Source: Lentisphaeria bacterium (lineage in GTDB: Bacteria > Verrucomicrobiota > Lentisphaeria > Victivallales > UBA1829). Taken from it: 8,333 nucleotides of DNA. A program made the position numbers and the translations under genes. The notes under the pieces are model-generated. The model worked only from the letters and a program-made list of their open reading frames with translations, did not search any database and was not told where the DNA came from. Positions 1 to 6,617 of this stretch are shown in pieces. Position 1 is the first letter of the stretch. Every line of letters begins with the position of its first letter. Where the stretch lies: assembly GCA_017540385.1 (NCBI GenBank), contig JAFYBD010000094.1, positions 1 to 8,333 on the forward strand, in the 5' to 3' direction.

Positions 1-1434
1 GTAGCAGGTCTCGACGCCGGGGAAATCCTTCGCAATGGACTCGAGCTGTTCGAGGCGCTTGAGGTAGAGTTCGGTGGTCTCGCTGCGCGCGCCGGGGCGG
101 GAAGCGCTGAGGGCGTCGCAGGCGTTGGCGAGGATGGCGTAGATGCTGGTGGCCTCGACTTCGCCGTGGTGGGCGGCGACGGCGTTGATGACGTCCTTGT
201 TCTCGCCGTACTTGCGCAGGAGGTCGGCGCCGATCTGGGCGTGCGTGCCCTCGACCTCGTGGTCGACGGCCTTGCCGATGTCGTGGAAGAGACCGATGCG
301 GCGGGCGCGCTGTTCGTCCAGGCCGAGTTCGGCGGCGATCGCGCCCATGAAGGCGGAAGTCTCGATGGAGTGCTTCAGCACGTTCTGGGAGAAACTGTAG
401 CGGAACTGGAGGGTGCCGATGAGGATGATGAGCGGCTTCGGGACGCCCTGCAGACCACAGTCGAGCACGGCCTGTTCGCCGGCGTTGAAGATGTCCTCGT
501 CGACTTCCTTGCGCATCTTCTTCACGAGTTCCTCGATGCGGGTCGGATGGATGCGGCCGTCGCCGATGAGCTTCTCCATCATGCGGCGTGCGACTTCCTT
601 GCGGACGGGGTCGAAACAGCTGATGACGACGGCTTCCGGGGTGTCGTCGATGAGGATGTTCACGCCGGTGGCGGCTTCGAGCGCGCGGATGTTGCGGCCT
701 TCGCGGCCGATGATGCGGCCCTTCATCTCGTCGTTGGGAAGCGGGATGGTGGCGGTGGTGCGTTCGTAGGTGCAGTCGCCGGCATAACGCTGAATGGCGT
801 AGGCGAGGAGCTGCTGGGATTCGCGTTCGGCGCGCTGGCGTGCGTCCTCGACGATGTTGCGGATGAGGAGGCCGGATTCGTTTTCGACCTCGCCTTTGAG
901 CTTCTCGAGGATCATGTTGCGGGCGGTCTCGCGGTCGAGACCGGCGATGCGTTCGAGTTCGTCGATCTGGCGGTCGATGGTGTTCTTCAGTTCCTCTTCC
1001 TTCGCGGCGAGGCGATCGCGCTGCTGGACGAGTTCGGCTTCCTTTTTCTCGTTGTTCTTGATCTTCGCGTCGAGGGAATCGTTCTTGCGGTCGAGGTTTT
1101 CCTCTTTCTGGGCGAGGCGTTTCTCCTGCTGCGCGATCTCGCGGCGGCGCTCCTTGATCTCGTTTTCGACTTCGTCCTTGATCTTGAGGGCGTCGTCCTT
1201 GATCTTGAGCGCGTCGCTCTTCGCGGTCACGCGCGCTTCGCGAAGGATCTGGGAGGCTTCGCGCTGGGCGTCCTCCCTGACTTTCGCTGCGTCGCGGGAG
1301 GCTTTGGTCTTGCCATGCTTGGAAAGGATGAAAACGATGATCTCCACGATGGCGATGCCGATCACACAACCGATGATCAATTCAATATAATCCCTCCATG
1401 TGTAGGAGGCGGCGATGATGATGGTAGAAAGCAT
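1..1434 (-). CDS. rny: Ribonuclease Y, C-terminus cut off by the window edge
   Basis: Membrane-anchored endoribonuclease that starts mRNA decay. Translation of the minus strand gives 478 residues in frame to base 1. Order of parts: a single N-terminal membrane helix (about residues 17-37), a long charged coiled coil rich in K, E, R and Q (about 45-200), a KH RNA-binding domain with GRIIGREGRN at 239-248, and an HD domain with RYSFSQNVLKHSIE, the metal-binding pair H384-D385 in FHDIGKAVDHEVEG, and AHHGEVEA. This is the full RNase Y order. Compared with the roughly 520-residue family, only about the last 50-60 residues are missing, beyond the left edge. ATG at 1434 is chosen because AGGAG lies 9 nt upstream and the membrane helix follows directly. 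The coiled coil contains a perfect heptad duplication DALKIKD at residues 74-87. The gene starts 5 nt after ygfA and is probably cotranscribed with it. Confidence 0.96.
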   Translation of the reverse strand, partial: MLSTIIIAASYTWRDYIELIIGCVIGIAIVEIIVFILSKHGKTKASRDAAKVREDAQREASQILREARVTAKSDALKIKDDALKIKDEVENEIKERRREIAQQEKRLAQKEENLDRKNDSLDAKIKNNEKKEAELVQQRDRLAAKEEELKNTIDRQIDELERIAGLDRETARNMILEKLKGEVENESGLLIRNIVEDARQRAERESQQLLAYAIQRYAGDCTYERTTATIPLPNDEMKGRIIGREGRNIRALEAATGVNILIDDTPEAVVISCFDPVRKEVARRMMEKLIGDGRIHPTRIEELVKKMRKEVDEDIFNAGEQAVLDCGLQGVPKPLIILIGTLQFRYSFSQNVLKHSIETSAFMGAIAAELGLDEQRARRIGLFHDIGKAVDHEVEGTHAQIGADLLRKYGENKDVINAVAAHHGEVEATSIYAILANACDALSASRPGARSETTELYLKRLEQLESIAKDFPGVETCY

Positions 1435-1439
1435 GGGAA

Positions 1440-2105
1440 CTAACTCCTGACAGTGTTGTTGCAGCCAGAGAGGCCGGATTCCGTGACGACGGCGCCGAGC
1501 GGCATGTCCGTGGGTTCACAGGGCAAAACCGGGCATCTCTGGAGTTCGTAAAAAATACCGATGGTCTTTCCGGCTCCCTGCGCGAGCAGACGGTCGTACA
1601 CGCCTTTGCCACGTCCGAGACGATGGCAGGCGGGATCGAACGCCACGCCGGGAACCAGCCACAGGGCTTTTGCAAGCAGCTCGGGAGGAGCCGCCGGGGA
1701 ATCGGCGGCGGGTTCCGGGATGCCCCAGTGGGACGCCGGAAACACCAGGGAACGCACCGTCACGATGGAATACGCGCCGGTTTCGTCAAACCGGGGCAGG
1801 CAGAGGGGGACGCCGGAGTCGAGCGCATAGCGCAGGACCGGCGTGAGGTCGGGTTCGGTGCCGTCGCTGATGTATGCGACGAGCGCGGGCGGCTGTTCCG
1901 CCCGGACGATTTCCAGGAGCTTCCGGTTGATGGCGTCGTCCGCCCGGGAGCGATCCTCCGGGGGCATGGCACGGCGCAGCGCGAGGATCTCGCGCCGGAG
2001 AGCCCGTTTGCGGTCACGGACGGAGAACGTCCCGGGAGACGCCATCGAGGGCGTCCCGGCCACATTTTCCACCGGACCGGCTGTCTGTCTGTCGTTCATG
2101 AACAC
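1440..2105 (-). CDS. ygfA: 5-formyltetrahydrofolate cyclo-ligase
   Basis: ATP-dependent enzyme that converts 5-formyl-THF to 5,10-methenyl-THF, returning stored folate to one-carbon metabolism; cytoplasmic. Family features in the 221-residue frame: an N-terminal basic helix with RDRKRALRRE (30-39), the substrate-side segment ALVAYISDGTEPDL (74-87), VPGVAFDP (151-158), the nucleotide-binding segment HRLGRGKGVYDR (161-172), and DMPLGAVVTESGL near the C-terminus (200-212). The usual motif is GxRLGxGxGYYDR; here the first G is C160 and the first Y of YYD is V169. The frame begins with GTG at 2105; ATG at 2099 and ATG at 2045 are alternatives. None has a clear Shine-Dalgarno, and conservation only begins near residue 30, so the true protein may be about 200 residues. 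It lies directly upstream of rny. Confidence 0.92.
   Translation of the reverse strand: MFMNDRQTAGPVENVAGTPSMASPGTFSVRDRKRALRREILALRRAMPPEDRSRADDAINRKLLEIVRAEQPPALVAYISDGTEPDLTPVLRYALDSGVPLCLPRFDETGAYSIVTVRSLVFPASHWGIPEPAADSPAAPPELLAKALWLVPGVAFDPACHRLGRGKGVYDRLLAQGAGKTIGIFYELQRCPVLPCEPTDMPLGAVVTESGLSGCNNTVRS
1444..1448 (-). promoter_or_regulatory. Ribosome binding site of rny
   Basis: AGGAG on the minus strand, 9 nt before the rny ATG. It sits immediately before the TAG stop of the upstream cyclo-ligase gene (1440-1442), inside that gene's last codons. Ribosomes finishing ygfA would therefore cover the rny start site, which suggests translational coupling. The site fixes the rny start at 1434. 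Confidence 0.75.
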
Positions 2106-2289
2106 AACGTTTCTGCGAAGCCGCGAGAACGTGCGCGACCCGCCCGGGAAGAAGCGGGAAACAGGACGGAAAAGGAACCCGGACGCGGAAAAGACCGACG
2201 CCCGGTATCAAACGAGAAAACAGCGGCAGCGAAGCGCGCGGGGCGCACTCCAGAAGACGGCAGTCCTCGATTTGTCCAAACTCCAAGCC

Positions 2290-2295
2290 ATATTA
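2290..2295 (-). promoter_or_regulatory. Possible -10 element for ygfA-rny
   Basis: TAATAT on the minus strand is the best -10-like hexamer between the adiA terminator and ygfA. A start about 7 nt downstream would give a leader of about 180 nt. No good -35 is seen 16-18 nt upstream, so this is tentative. A second weak candidate is TTGCCT followed 17 nt later by CATATC, further upstream at about 2380-2410. Confidence 0.25.
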
Positions 2296-2437
2296 CCCAA
2301 TCAATCCGCGGAGCGGAAGTCGTTTGCGGGCCGTGCCGTTTTCAGGCGGCGCAACCTCGTTTTCACAGCAAATTCCAAAAGTGATATGTGAACGTTCCTG
2401 CCGAAAGGCAAAAACCCTAACGGTAAAGATAACGCAT

Positions 2438-2524
2438 AAAAAAGAAAAAAAAAGGGGAAAACCGAAAAAAAACAAAAAAAAGTGGGGTTCCGATGCGTTT
2501 TCCGCGGAAAAAAACGGTTAAAAA
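2438..2524. other. Cluster of roughly helically phased A-tracts
   Basis: Seven runs of A on the plus strand: 2438-2443, 2445-2453, 2458-2461, 2465-2472, 2474-2481, 2508-2514 and 2520-2524. The first five have centres about 8.5-10.5 nt apart, close to one DNA turn, which is the pattern expected for intrinsically bent DNA. The block also contains a 14-nt palindrome, ttttccgcggaaaa, at 2497-2510. It differs sharply in composition from the GC-rich surroundings. It could be a curved upstream region for ygfA-rny, a site for a nucleoid protein, or simple low-complexity intergenic DNA. Confidence 0.5.
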
Positions 2525-2560
2525 CGTTACGAGGGGACAAAAACCGACGAAAAGCCTGTG

Positions 2561-2606
2561 AAAAATGATCCCGCCGTCTTCGTCGGACAGGAAGAAAACG
2601 GCGGGA
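2561..2606 (-). terminator. Rho-independent terminator of the antiporter-adiA operon
   Basis: A 9-bp perfect GC-rich stem (arms 2569-2577 and 2598-2606) continues after one mismatch with three more pairs (2579-2581 with 2594-2596). Read on the minus strand it is followed by ATCATTTTT. It lies about 70 nt beyond the adiA stop and has the right orientation to end that transcript. Confidence 0.75.
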
Positions 2607-2612
2607 GCGGGA

Positions 2613-2652
2613 TTCTCCGGCGGAATCGGAGAGGGCAAGATCCGCCGGAGAA
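2613..2652 (-). terminator. Second strong hairpin just after adiA
   Basis: A perfect 12-bp inverted repeat (TTCTCCGGCGGA at 2613-2624 and its complement at 2641-2652) with a 16-nt loop, 24 nt downstream of the adiA stop. No T-run follows it directly on either strand. It therefore probably works as an mRNA 3'-end stabiliser, or as the first half of a two-hairpin terminator with the element at 2561-2606. Confidence 0.55.
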
Positions 2653-2676
2653 GATCATGGCACGGGAATCAACCGG

Positions 2677-4965
2677 TCAGGGCTTCACGCACATCACGTG
2701 ATAGACGCCGTCGACGGACTCAGCGCCCTCGGTGACGTGTTCGAATCCAGGGAACTCCGCGTCCCAGAACTCGAGCTGTTTCAGGTACTGGATCTGCGGA
2801 CAGTCGTCGCCGCCGAAGGCCTCGCCCGACATGAGCATCGGGATGCCCGGCGGATAAGGGATCACGGAACACGCCGCGACGCGTCCGGCGAGCGCGGTGG
2901 ACGGGACCTGTTCGACATGGCCGGTCACGATGTGGCGGTACGCCTCGCGCGGGGTGAGGACCTGGTGCGGGAGCTCGCGGAACGCCCTGTCGAGCATGGC
3001 CTCCGGAGTCTTCTCGCGGATGTAGCGGAACATCCTGTCGGAAAGGGTCCGCACGCCGTCCTTGCCGTATCTGTCGGGCCACGCGGCGGCGAGGTCCGGG
3101 AAGACGTCCGCCACGGGGGCGTTCGCCCGGTACATGCGCTTGAAGTTCAGGAGCGTATTCAGGAGCGTGCCCCATTTGCCCTTCGTGATGCCCATGGAGA
3201 AGAGGAACATGATCTGGAAATCGGTGGTGCGCGTGGGGACAATGCCCTCGCGGTAGAGATAATACGACACCAGCGCAGCAGGCACGCCGCGGTCGAGGAC
3301 CGTGCCGTCGTCGCCCATGCCGGGCGTGAGGATGCTGACCTTGATCGGGTCGAGCATCACCCAGTTCTCCTCGAGGTCGGCGAATCCGTGCCACGAATCG
3401 CCGTTCTCGATGCGCCAGCATCTCTGGTCGGTCACGAGCAGTTCGCGCGGAGCCTCGGCGAACGCGTAGGACCGCCCGGTCTTGCGGTCGGTCACGGTCG
3501 GGGCGTTCCAGGGCTTGAAGAACCAGTCGTGATCCTGCTCGGCTTCGGTGCAGATGCGGGCGAGCGCCTGGCGGAAATCGACGGCCTCCTCGATGACCTC
3601 GCGCGTGAGGGAACGTCCGCAGCGGCCCATCATGGCGGCGGCAACGTCGTTCGAGGCGCAGATGGCGTAGAGCGGGGACGTGGTGGCGTGGAGCATGTAG
3701 GACTGGTTGAACCGCTCGAACGGGACCGGACGGCGTCCCTCGCGGACGTGAATGTAGGACGCCTGGGAAAGCGCGTTCAGGAGTTTGTGCGTGGAGTGTG
3801 TGGCGAAGACGGTGGGCCCGGTACGGGATTCGGGCGGCGCGCCGCGCATGGCGAAGTGGTCGGCGTAGATCGGATTGAAGCGGGCGTAACCGTACCAGGC
3901 CTCGTCCATGTGGATCGCGTCGACGGACTGTGCGAGCTCGGATTCGACCTTTTCGCTGTTGTAGCAGAGGCCGTCGTAGGTGCAGTTCGTGACGACCGCG
4001 TAGGCCGGCTTCGCCCCTTTCGGCGCGATGGGGCTGGCGGCGATCTTGGCGCGGATGGCGTCCGGGGTCATCTCGGACCTGTGAATGGGGCCGATGATGC
4101 CGTAGCGGTTGCGCGTGGGGATCATGTAGACCGGCGAGGCTCCGGTCATGATGAGGCCCTGCTCGATGGATTTGTGGCAGTTCCGGTCGCACACGGCCAC
4201 GTCGGCGTCCGTGAGCACGGCCTGGATCACGGTGCGGTTGCTGCCCGAGGTGCCGACGACGACCGAATAGGACCGGTCCGTCCCGAAGACCTTCGCGGCC
4301 ATGGCTTCGCTCTTCTCGAACGCTCCCTCGTGGTCGAGGAGCGAGCCGATGGAGCCGCGTTCGATGCCGGTGTCCGTGCGGAAGAGGTTTTCGCCGTAGA
4401 AGTCGTAGAACTTCTTTCCCTCGGGCGATTTCGTGAAGCCGACGCCGCCCTGGTGACCGGGAGCGGCCCAGGAATACTCGTGATGCGATTCATTGTAGTC
4501 CCAGATGGCCTGCATGAGAGGCGGCAGCAGATTCGAGCGCCACCGGCAGATGGCGGCCTCGACACGCCCGGCGATGAAGACCGGGCTGTCCTCGAAGATC
4601 CAGACGAACTCGTTGGCAAGCTCCATCAGGGATTCGTCGAGGTGGCGGCTGGTACCGGAACGGTCCGCGAGCAGGAAGACGGGCACGCCGGCCTGGCGTT
4701 CGCGGATGTGGCGGAGCAGGTCGATCGCGGGGCGGTCGCCCTCGCCGGAGTACGCCATGTCGGTGGCGACGAGGAACGCGTCGAGGTCCATATTGGTCGC
4801 GGCGAGCGGATAGGCCTCGCAGACTCCGGCGGCGAAGTGAACGGCGATGTTCCGGTCGGTCAGGGCCTGCGCGAGACGGTCGAGCGCGCCGTGCAGGGCC
4901 TGATTCTCGCCGGATAGGACGTCCTCGACGATGAGGACCTGTCTGGTCTGAAGTTCGGTATTCAT
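2677..4965 (-). CDS. adiA: Biodegradative arginine decarboxylase, AdiA type (PLP enzyme)
   Basis: Decarboxylates arginine to agmatine in the cytoplasm, consuming a proton; this is the enzyme half of arginine-dependent acid resistance. The 762 residues match the length and domain order of fold-type I Orn/Lys/Arg decarboxylases: an N-terminal receiver-like wing domain (about 1-135), a PLP-binding core and a C-terminal domain. Visible signatures are HEYSWAAPGHQGGVGFTK (162-179), VVGTSGSNRT (237-245), DRNCHKS with H264, DEAWYGYARFNPIYADH (354-370), and THSTHKLLNALSQAS with the Schiff-base lysine at K394. WHGF, LDPIKVSILTPGMG and a C-terminal YHVMCVK follow. From memory of E. coli AdiA, these blocks and the ending are almost the same, closer than to lysine (CadA) or ornithine (SpeC/SpeF) decarboxylases, so arginine is the best substrate guess. 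The ATG at 4965 has AAAGGAG 8 nt upstream. It is the second gene of an operon with the antiporter, 43 nt upstream. Confidence 0.95.
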   Translation of the reverse strand: MNTELQTRQVLIVEDVLSGENQALHGALDRLAQALTDRNIAVHFAAGVCEAYPLAATNMDLDAFLVATDMAYSGEGDRPAIDLLRHIRERQAGVPVFLLADRSGTSRHLDESLMELANEFVWIFEDSPVFIAGRVEAAICRWRSNLLPPLMQAIWDYNESHHEYSWAAPGHQGGVGFTKSPEGKKFYDFYGENLFRTDTGIERGSIGSLLDHEGAFEKSEAMAAKVFGTDRSYSVVVGTSGSNRTVIQAVLTDADVAVCDRNCHKSIEQGLIMTGASPVYMIPTRNRYGIIGPIHRSEMTPDAIRAKIAASPIAPKGAKPAYAVVTNCTYDGLCYNSEKVESELAQSVDAIHMDEAWYGYARFNPIYADHFAMRGAPPESRTGPTVFATHSTHKLLNALSQASYIHVREGRRPVPFERFNQSYMLHATTSPLYAICASNDVAAAMMGRCGRSLTREVIEEAVDFRQALARICTEAEQDHDWFFKPWNAPTVTDRKTGRSYAFAEAPRELLVTDQRCWRIENGDSWHGFADLEENWVMLDPIKVSILTPGMGDDGTVLDRGVPAALVSYYLYREGIVPTRTTDFQIMFLFSMGITKGKWGTLLNTLLNFKRMYRANAPVADVFPDLAAAWPDRYGKDGVRTLSDRMFRYIREKTPEAMLDRAFRELPHQVLTPREAYRHIVTGHVEQVPSTALAGRVAACSVIPYPPGIPMLMSGEAFGGDDCPQIQYLKQLEFWDAEFPGFEHVTEGAESVDGVYHVMCVKP

Positions 4966-5008
4966 GCGGTAGTCTCCTTTTTTCCGGTTGAATGGATGCT
5001 GGACGAGT

Positions 5009-6487
5009 TCAGAGTTTGATCGTGCCGTTCACGGCGAGCAGGATGGCGACGAGGGCCACGATGACCATCACGATCGCGCAGGCGGCCTCGATCGGCGTAA
5101 AGGACGGCTGCCCGGCGGCTTTCGGATCGGCGCTGTCCTCGCGGGACTGGGCGCACGCCTTCATGTAGACCGGGATGCCGATCACGAGGAAGCAGAACGC
5201 CATCATGAGGTAGGAGAGTCCGGCGGCGTAGATCATCCACAGGGCGTACAGGGTGCCGGCGACGCCGCAGAGATACGCGAAGGGGCGTTTCACCTGGAGC
5301 CCGCCGGGATAATCGCGCGTCGCGCAGAGTTTCCAAAGATATGCGGTGCACGCGAGGTACGGCGGCAGGATCATGACCGAGGTCACGGAGAGCATCGTGT
5401 TCCACGCGTTGTTTTCGAAATAGACGAAGATCATGGCGAGCTGCATGAGGCCGCTGGTGACCCAGAGGGACGCGGCGGGGCTCTCGTGGTCGTTGGTCCT
5501 GCGGAAGAAACGCGGGAACGTGCCGTCGAGCGCAGCTGCGTAGGGTATCTGCGCGATCATGATGGTGAAAGCGAGCCAGCTGGTCAGGAGCGCCACGATC
5601 ACGCCGAGGTTCATGACCCATCCGCCCCAGGGACCGACGATCTTCGCGAGGATCGGGGCGGTTGAGGGATTCTCGAGGGCGGCCAGATGCCCCTGGGACA
5701 TGTAGCCGAAAGGCAGCATGGAGAGCAGGAAATAGACGGTCAGGCAGGCGAAGAAACCGAGCACGGTGGCCCTGCCGACGTCGTTCTGGCTCTTCGCCCG
5801 GCCGGAGATGACGACCGCGCCCTCGATGCCGATGAACGCCCATAGCGTGACGAGCATGGTGGACTTGATCTGGGGCATGATGCCGCCGAGGGGCTTGTCC
5901 GCGAGGGCCTTCGAGAACGCCCGGCCCCAGAAGTCGAAGCGGAACGTGTCCATTCTGAAGACGAAGATCATCACGACGATGAAGAGCAGGATCGGCACGA
6001 GCTTGCAGATGGTGCCGACGACGTTCAGGAACGCCGCCTGCCGCACGCCGCGCAGGACGAGATAGTTCATGAGCCAGATCACGCAGGAGCCGCCGATGAT
6101 CGACGGGATGTTGTTCCCGTGCGTGAACCAGCCGGGGAAGAAGTAGTCGAGCGAATCCATCAGCAGGACCGCGTACGCCACGTTCCCGAAGATGTTGCAC
6201 AGCCAGTAGCACCATGCCATCTGGAACCCGGCGAACCTGCCGAATCCGAGGCGCGCGTAGGCGTAGATGCCGGTGGTGGCGTCCGGCCTGGCGTCCGCGA
6301 GGATGCGGAACGTATTCGCGAGGAAAAAGATGCCGACGCCCGTGATGATCCAGGCGATCAGGACGGCTCCCGCGCCAGCCCCTTGCGACATATTCTGAGG
6401 CAGACTGAAGATACCGCCCCCGATCATGGCGCTCACGACGAGCGCGGCGAGCATCATGACGCCGAGTTTTTTCGTTTGATCTCCCAT
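5009..6487 (-). CDS. Basic amino acid/polyamine antiporter, ArcD-like (probable arginine/agmatine exchanger)
   Basis: Inner-membrane antiporter of the APC superfamily, 492 residues with about 12-13 hydrophobic helices. The unwound first helix carries the substrate-carboxylate motif SAMIGGGIFSLPQN (19-32). Helix 6 carries TLWAFIGIEGA (214-224), with W216 and E222 at the positions of the AdiC gating tryptophan and conserved glutamate. The segments IFSLPQNM, WxxxxFGNVAY, LVLRGV and VGRATVLGF resemble ArcD-type arginine/ornithine antiporters rather than E. coli AdiC. Because the next gene is an AdiA-type decarboxylase, arginine/agmatine exchange is inferred; arginine/ornithine or lysine/cadaverine exchange cannot be excluded from sequence. 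Chlamydial AaxC is a known arginine/agmatine exchanger in the same superfamily. ATG at 6487 is supported by GGGAGGGG about 7 nt upstream. The C-terminal part (about 446-465) is a short soluble linker followed by a last helix. It has its own promoter at 6587-6614. Confidence 0.93.
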   Translation of the reverse strand: MGDQTKKLGVMMLAALVVSAMIGGGIFSLPQNMSQGAGAGAVLIAWIITGVGIFFLANTFRILADARPDATTGIYAYARLGFGRFAGFQMAWCYWLCNIFGNVAYAVLLMDSLDYFFPGWFTHGNNIPSIIGGSCVIWLMNYLVLRGVRQAAFLNVVGTICKLVPILLFIVVMIFVFRMDTFRFDFWGRAFSKALADKPLGGIMPQIKSTMLVTLWAFIGIEGAVVISGRAKSQNDVGRATVLGFFACLTVYFLLSMLPFGYMSQGHLAALENPSTAPILAKIVGPWGGWVMNLGVIVALLTSWLAFTIMIAQIPYAAALDGTFPRFFRRTNDHESPAASLWVTSGLMQLAMIFVYFENNAWNTMLSVTSVMILPPYLACTAYLWKLCATRDYPGGLQVKRPFAYLCGVAGTLYALWMIYAAGLSYLMMAFCFLVIGIPVYMKACAQSREDSADPKAAGQPSFTPIEAACAIVMVIVALVAILLAVNGTIKL

Positions 6488-6495
6488 GGTAACCC

Positions 6496-6528
6496 CTCCC
6501 GGTTGTGTTGTTGATCTGGGAACCGGAG
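6496..6528 (-). promoter_or_regulatory. 5' UTR hairpin that can cover the antiporter ribosome binding site
   Basis: In the minus-strand transcript CUCCGGUU (6528-6521) can pair with AACCGGGAG (6504-6496), giving an 8-bp stem with one bulged G and a 16-nt loop. The second arm contains most of the Shine-Dalgarno (GGGAGGGG, 6500-6493) of the antiporter gene. If formed it would hinder ribosome binding and make expression of the operon conditional. Purely structural inference. Confidence 0.45.
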
Positions 6529-6541
6529 AAAGGGTCCGTGC

Positions 6542-6557
6542 GCCGCGACGACGCGGC
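6542..6557 (-). other. Small GC-only hairpin in the antiporter leader
   Basis: GCCGCG, a 4-nt loop, then CGCGGC: a 6-bp perfect stem in the 5' UTR of the antiporter-adiA transcript, upstream of the RBS hairpin. No T-run follows, so it is not a simple attenuator. Role unknown. Confidence 0.4.
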
Positions 6558-6586
6558 CGCCCCTCCCCGGAAATGCCTTCCGCGTT

Positions 6587-6614
6587 ACAATAGCACGGTC
6601 CGGCATGAAGTCAA
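6587..6614 (-). promoter_or_regulatory. Sigma70-like promoter of the antiporter-adiA operon
   Basis: TTGACT (6614-6609, five of six matches to the -35 consensus), 16-nt spacer, then TATTGT (6592-6587, four of six). Predicted start near 6580, giving a 5' UTR of about 93 nt that carries two hairpins. It faces away from the mraY promoter. Confidence 0.6.
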
Positions 6615-6617
6615 ACG

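Larger units (their letters stand above)
2106..2676. other. 571-nt gene-free stretch between the adiA operon and ygfA
   Basis: No reading frame here looks like a protein. From right to left (the direction of the flanking genes) it holds two strong hairpins ending the adiA transcript (2561-2652), a block of A/T tracts (2438-2524), and about 180 nt of structured leader before ygfA. The leader contains a hairpin with arms at 2233-2239 and 2243-2249 (7 bp with one G-U, 3-nt loop) and a pyrimidine-rich stretch on the minus strand at about 2145-2200. In that stretch the plus-strand word CGGAAAAG occurs twice. A minus-strand frame at 2014-2286 begins with TTG and overlaps ygfA; it is not convincing as a gene. 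Confidence 0.6.

Noticed and set aside
166..1443. Long plus-strand open frame (425 codons) opposite rny
   Set aside because: It mirrors the RNase Y gene, whose minus-strand translation has complete KH and HD motifs; the plus-strand product is a low-complexity V/D/E/L-rich string typical of antisense frames in GC-rich DNA.
2014..2286. 90-codon minus-strand frame upstream of and overlapping ygfA
   Set aside because: TTG start without a ribosome binding site, no recognisable domain, overlap with the start of ygfA; better explained as leader RNA.
2324..2540. Short frames on both strands across the A/T-tract block
   Set aside because: Translations are runs of Lys or Phe produced by the A-tracts; no ribosome binding site or family resemblance.
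2720..4192. 490-codon minus-strand frame overlapping adiA in another phase
   Set aside because: R/H/P-rich out-of-frame translation of adiA; no recognisable motif.
2698..4917. 739-codon plus-strand frame opposite adiA
   Set aside because: Antisense shadow created by GC-rich third positions; no domain-like sequence, while the minus strand encodes a complete AdiA-type enzyme.
4962..6215. 417-codon minus-strand frame within the antiporter gene
   Set aside because: Arginine-rich shifted translation without membrane helices; the overlapping 492-residue frame is a clear APC transporter.
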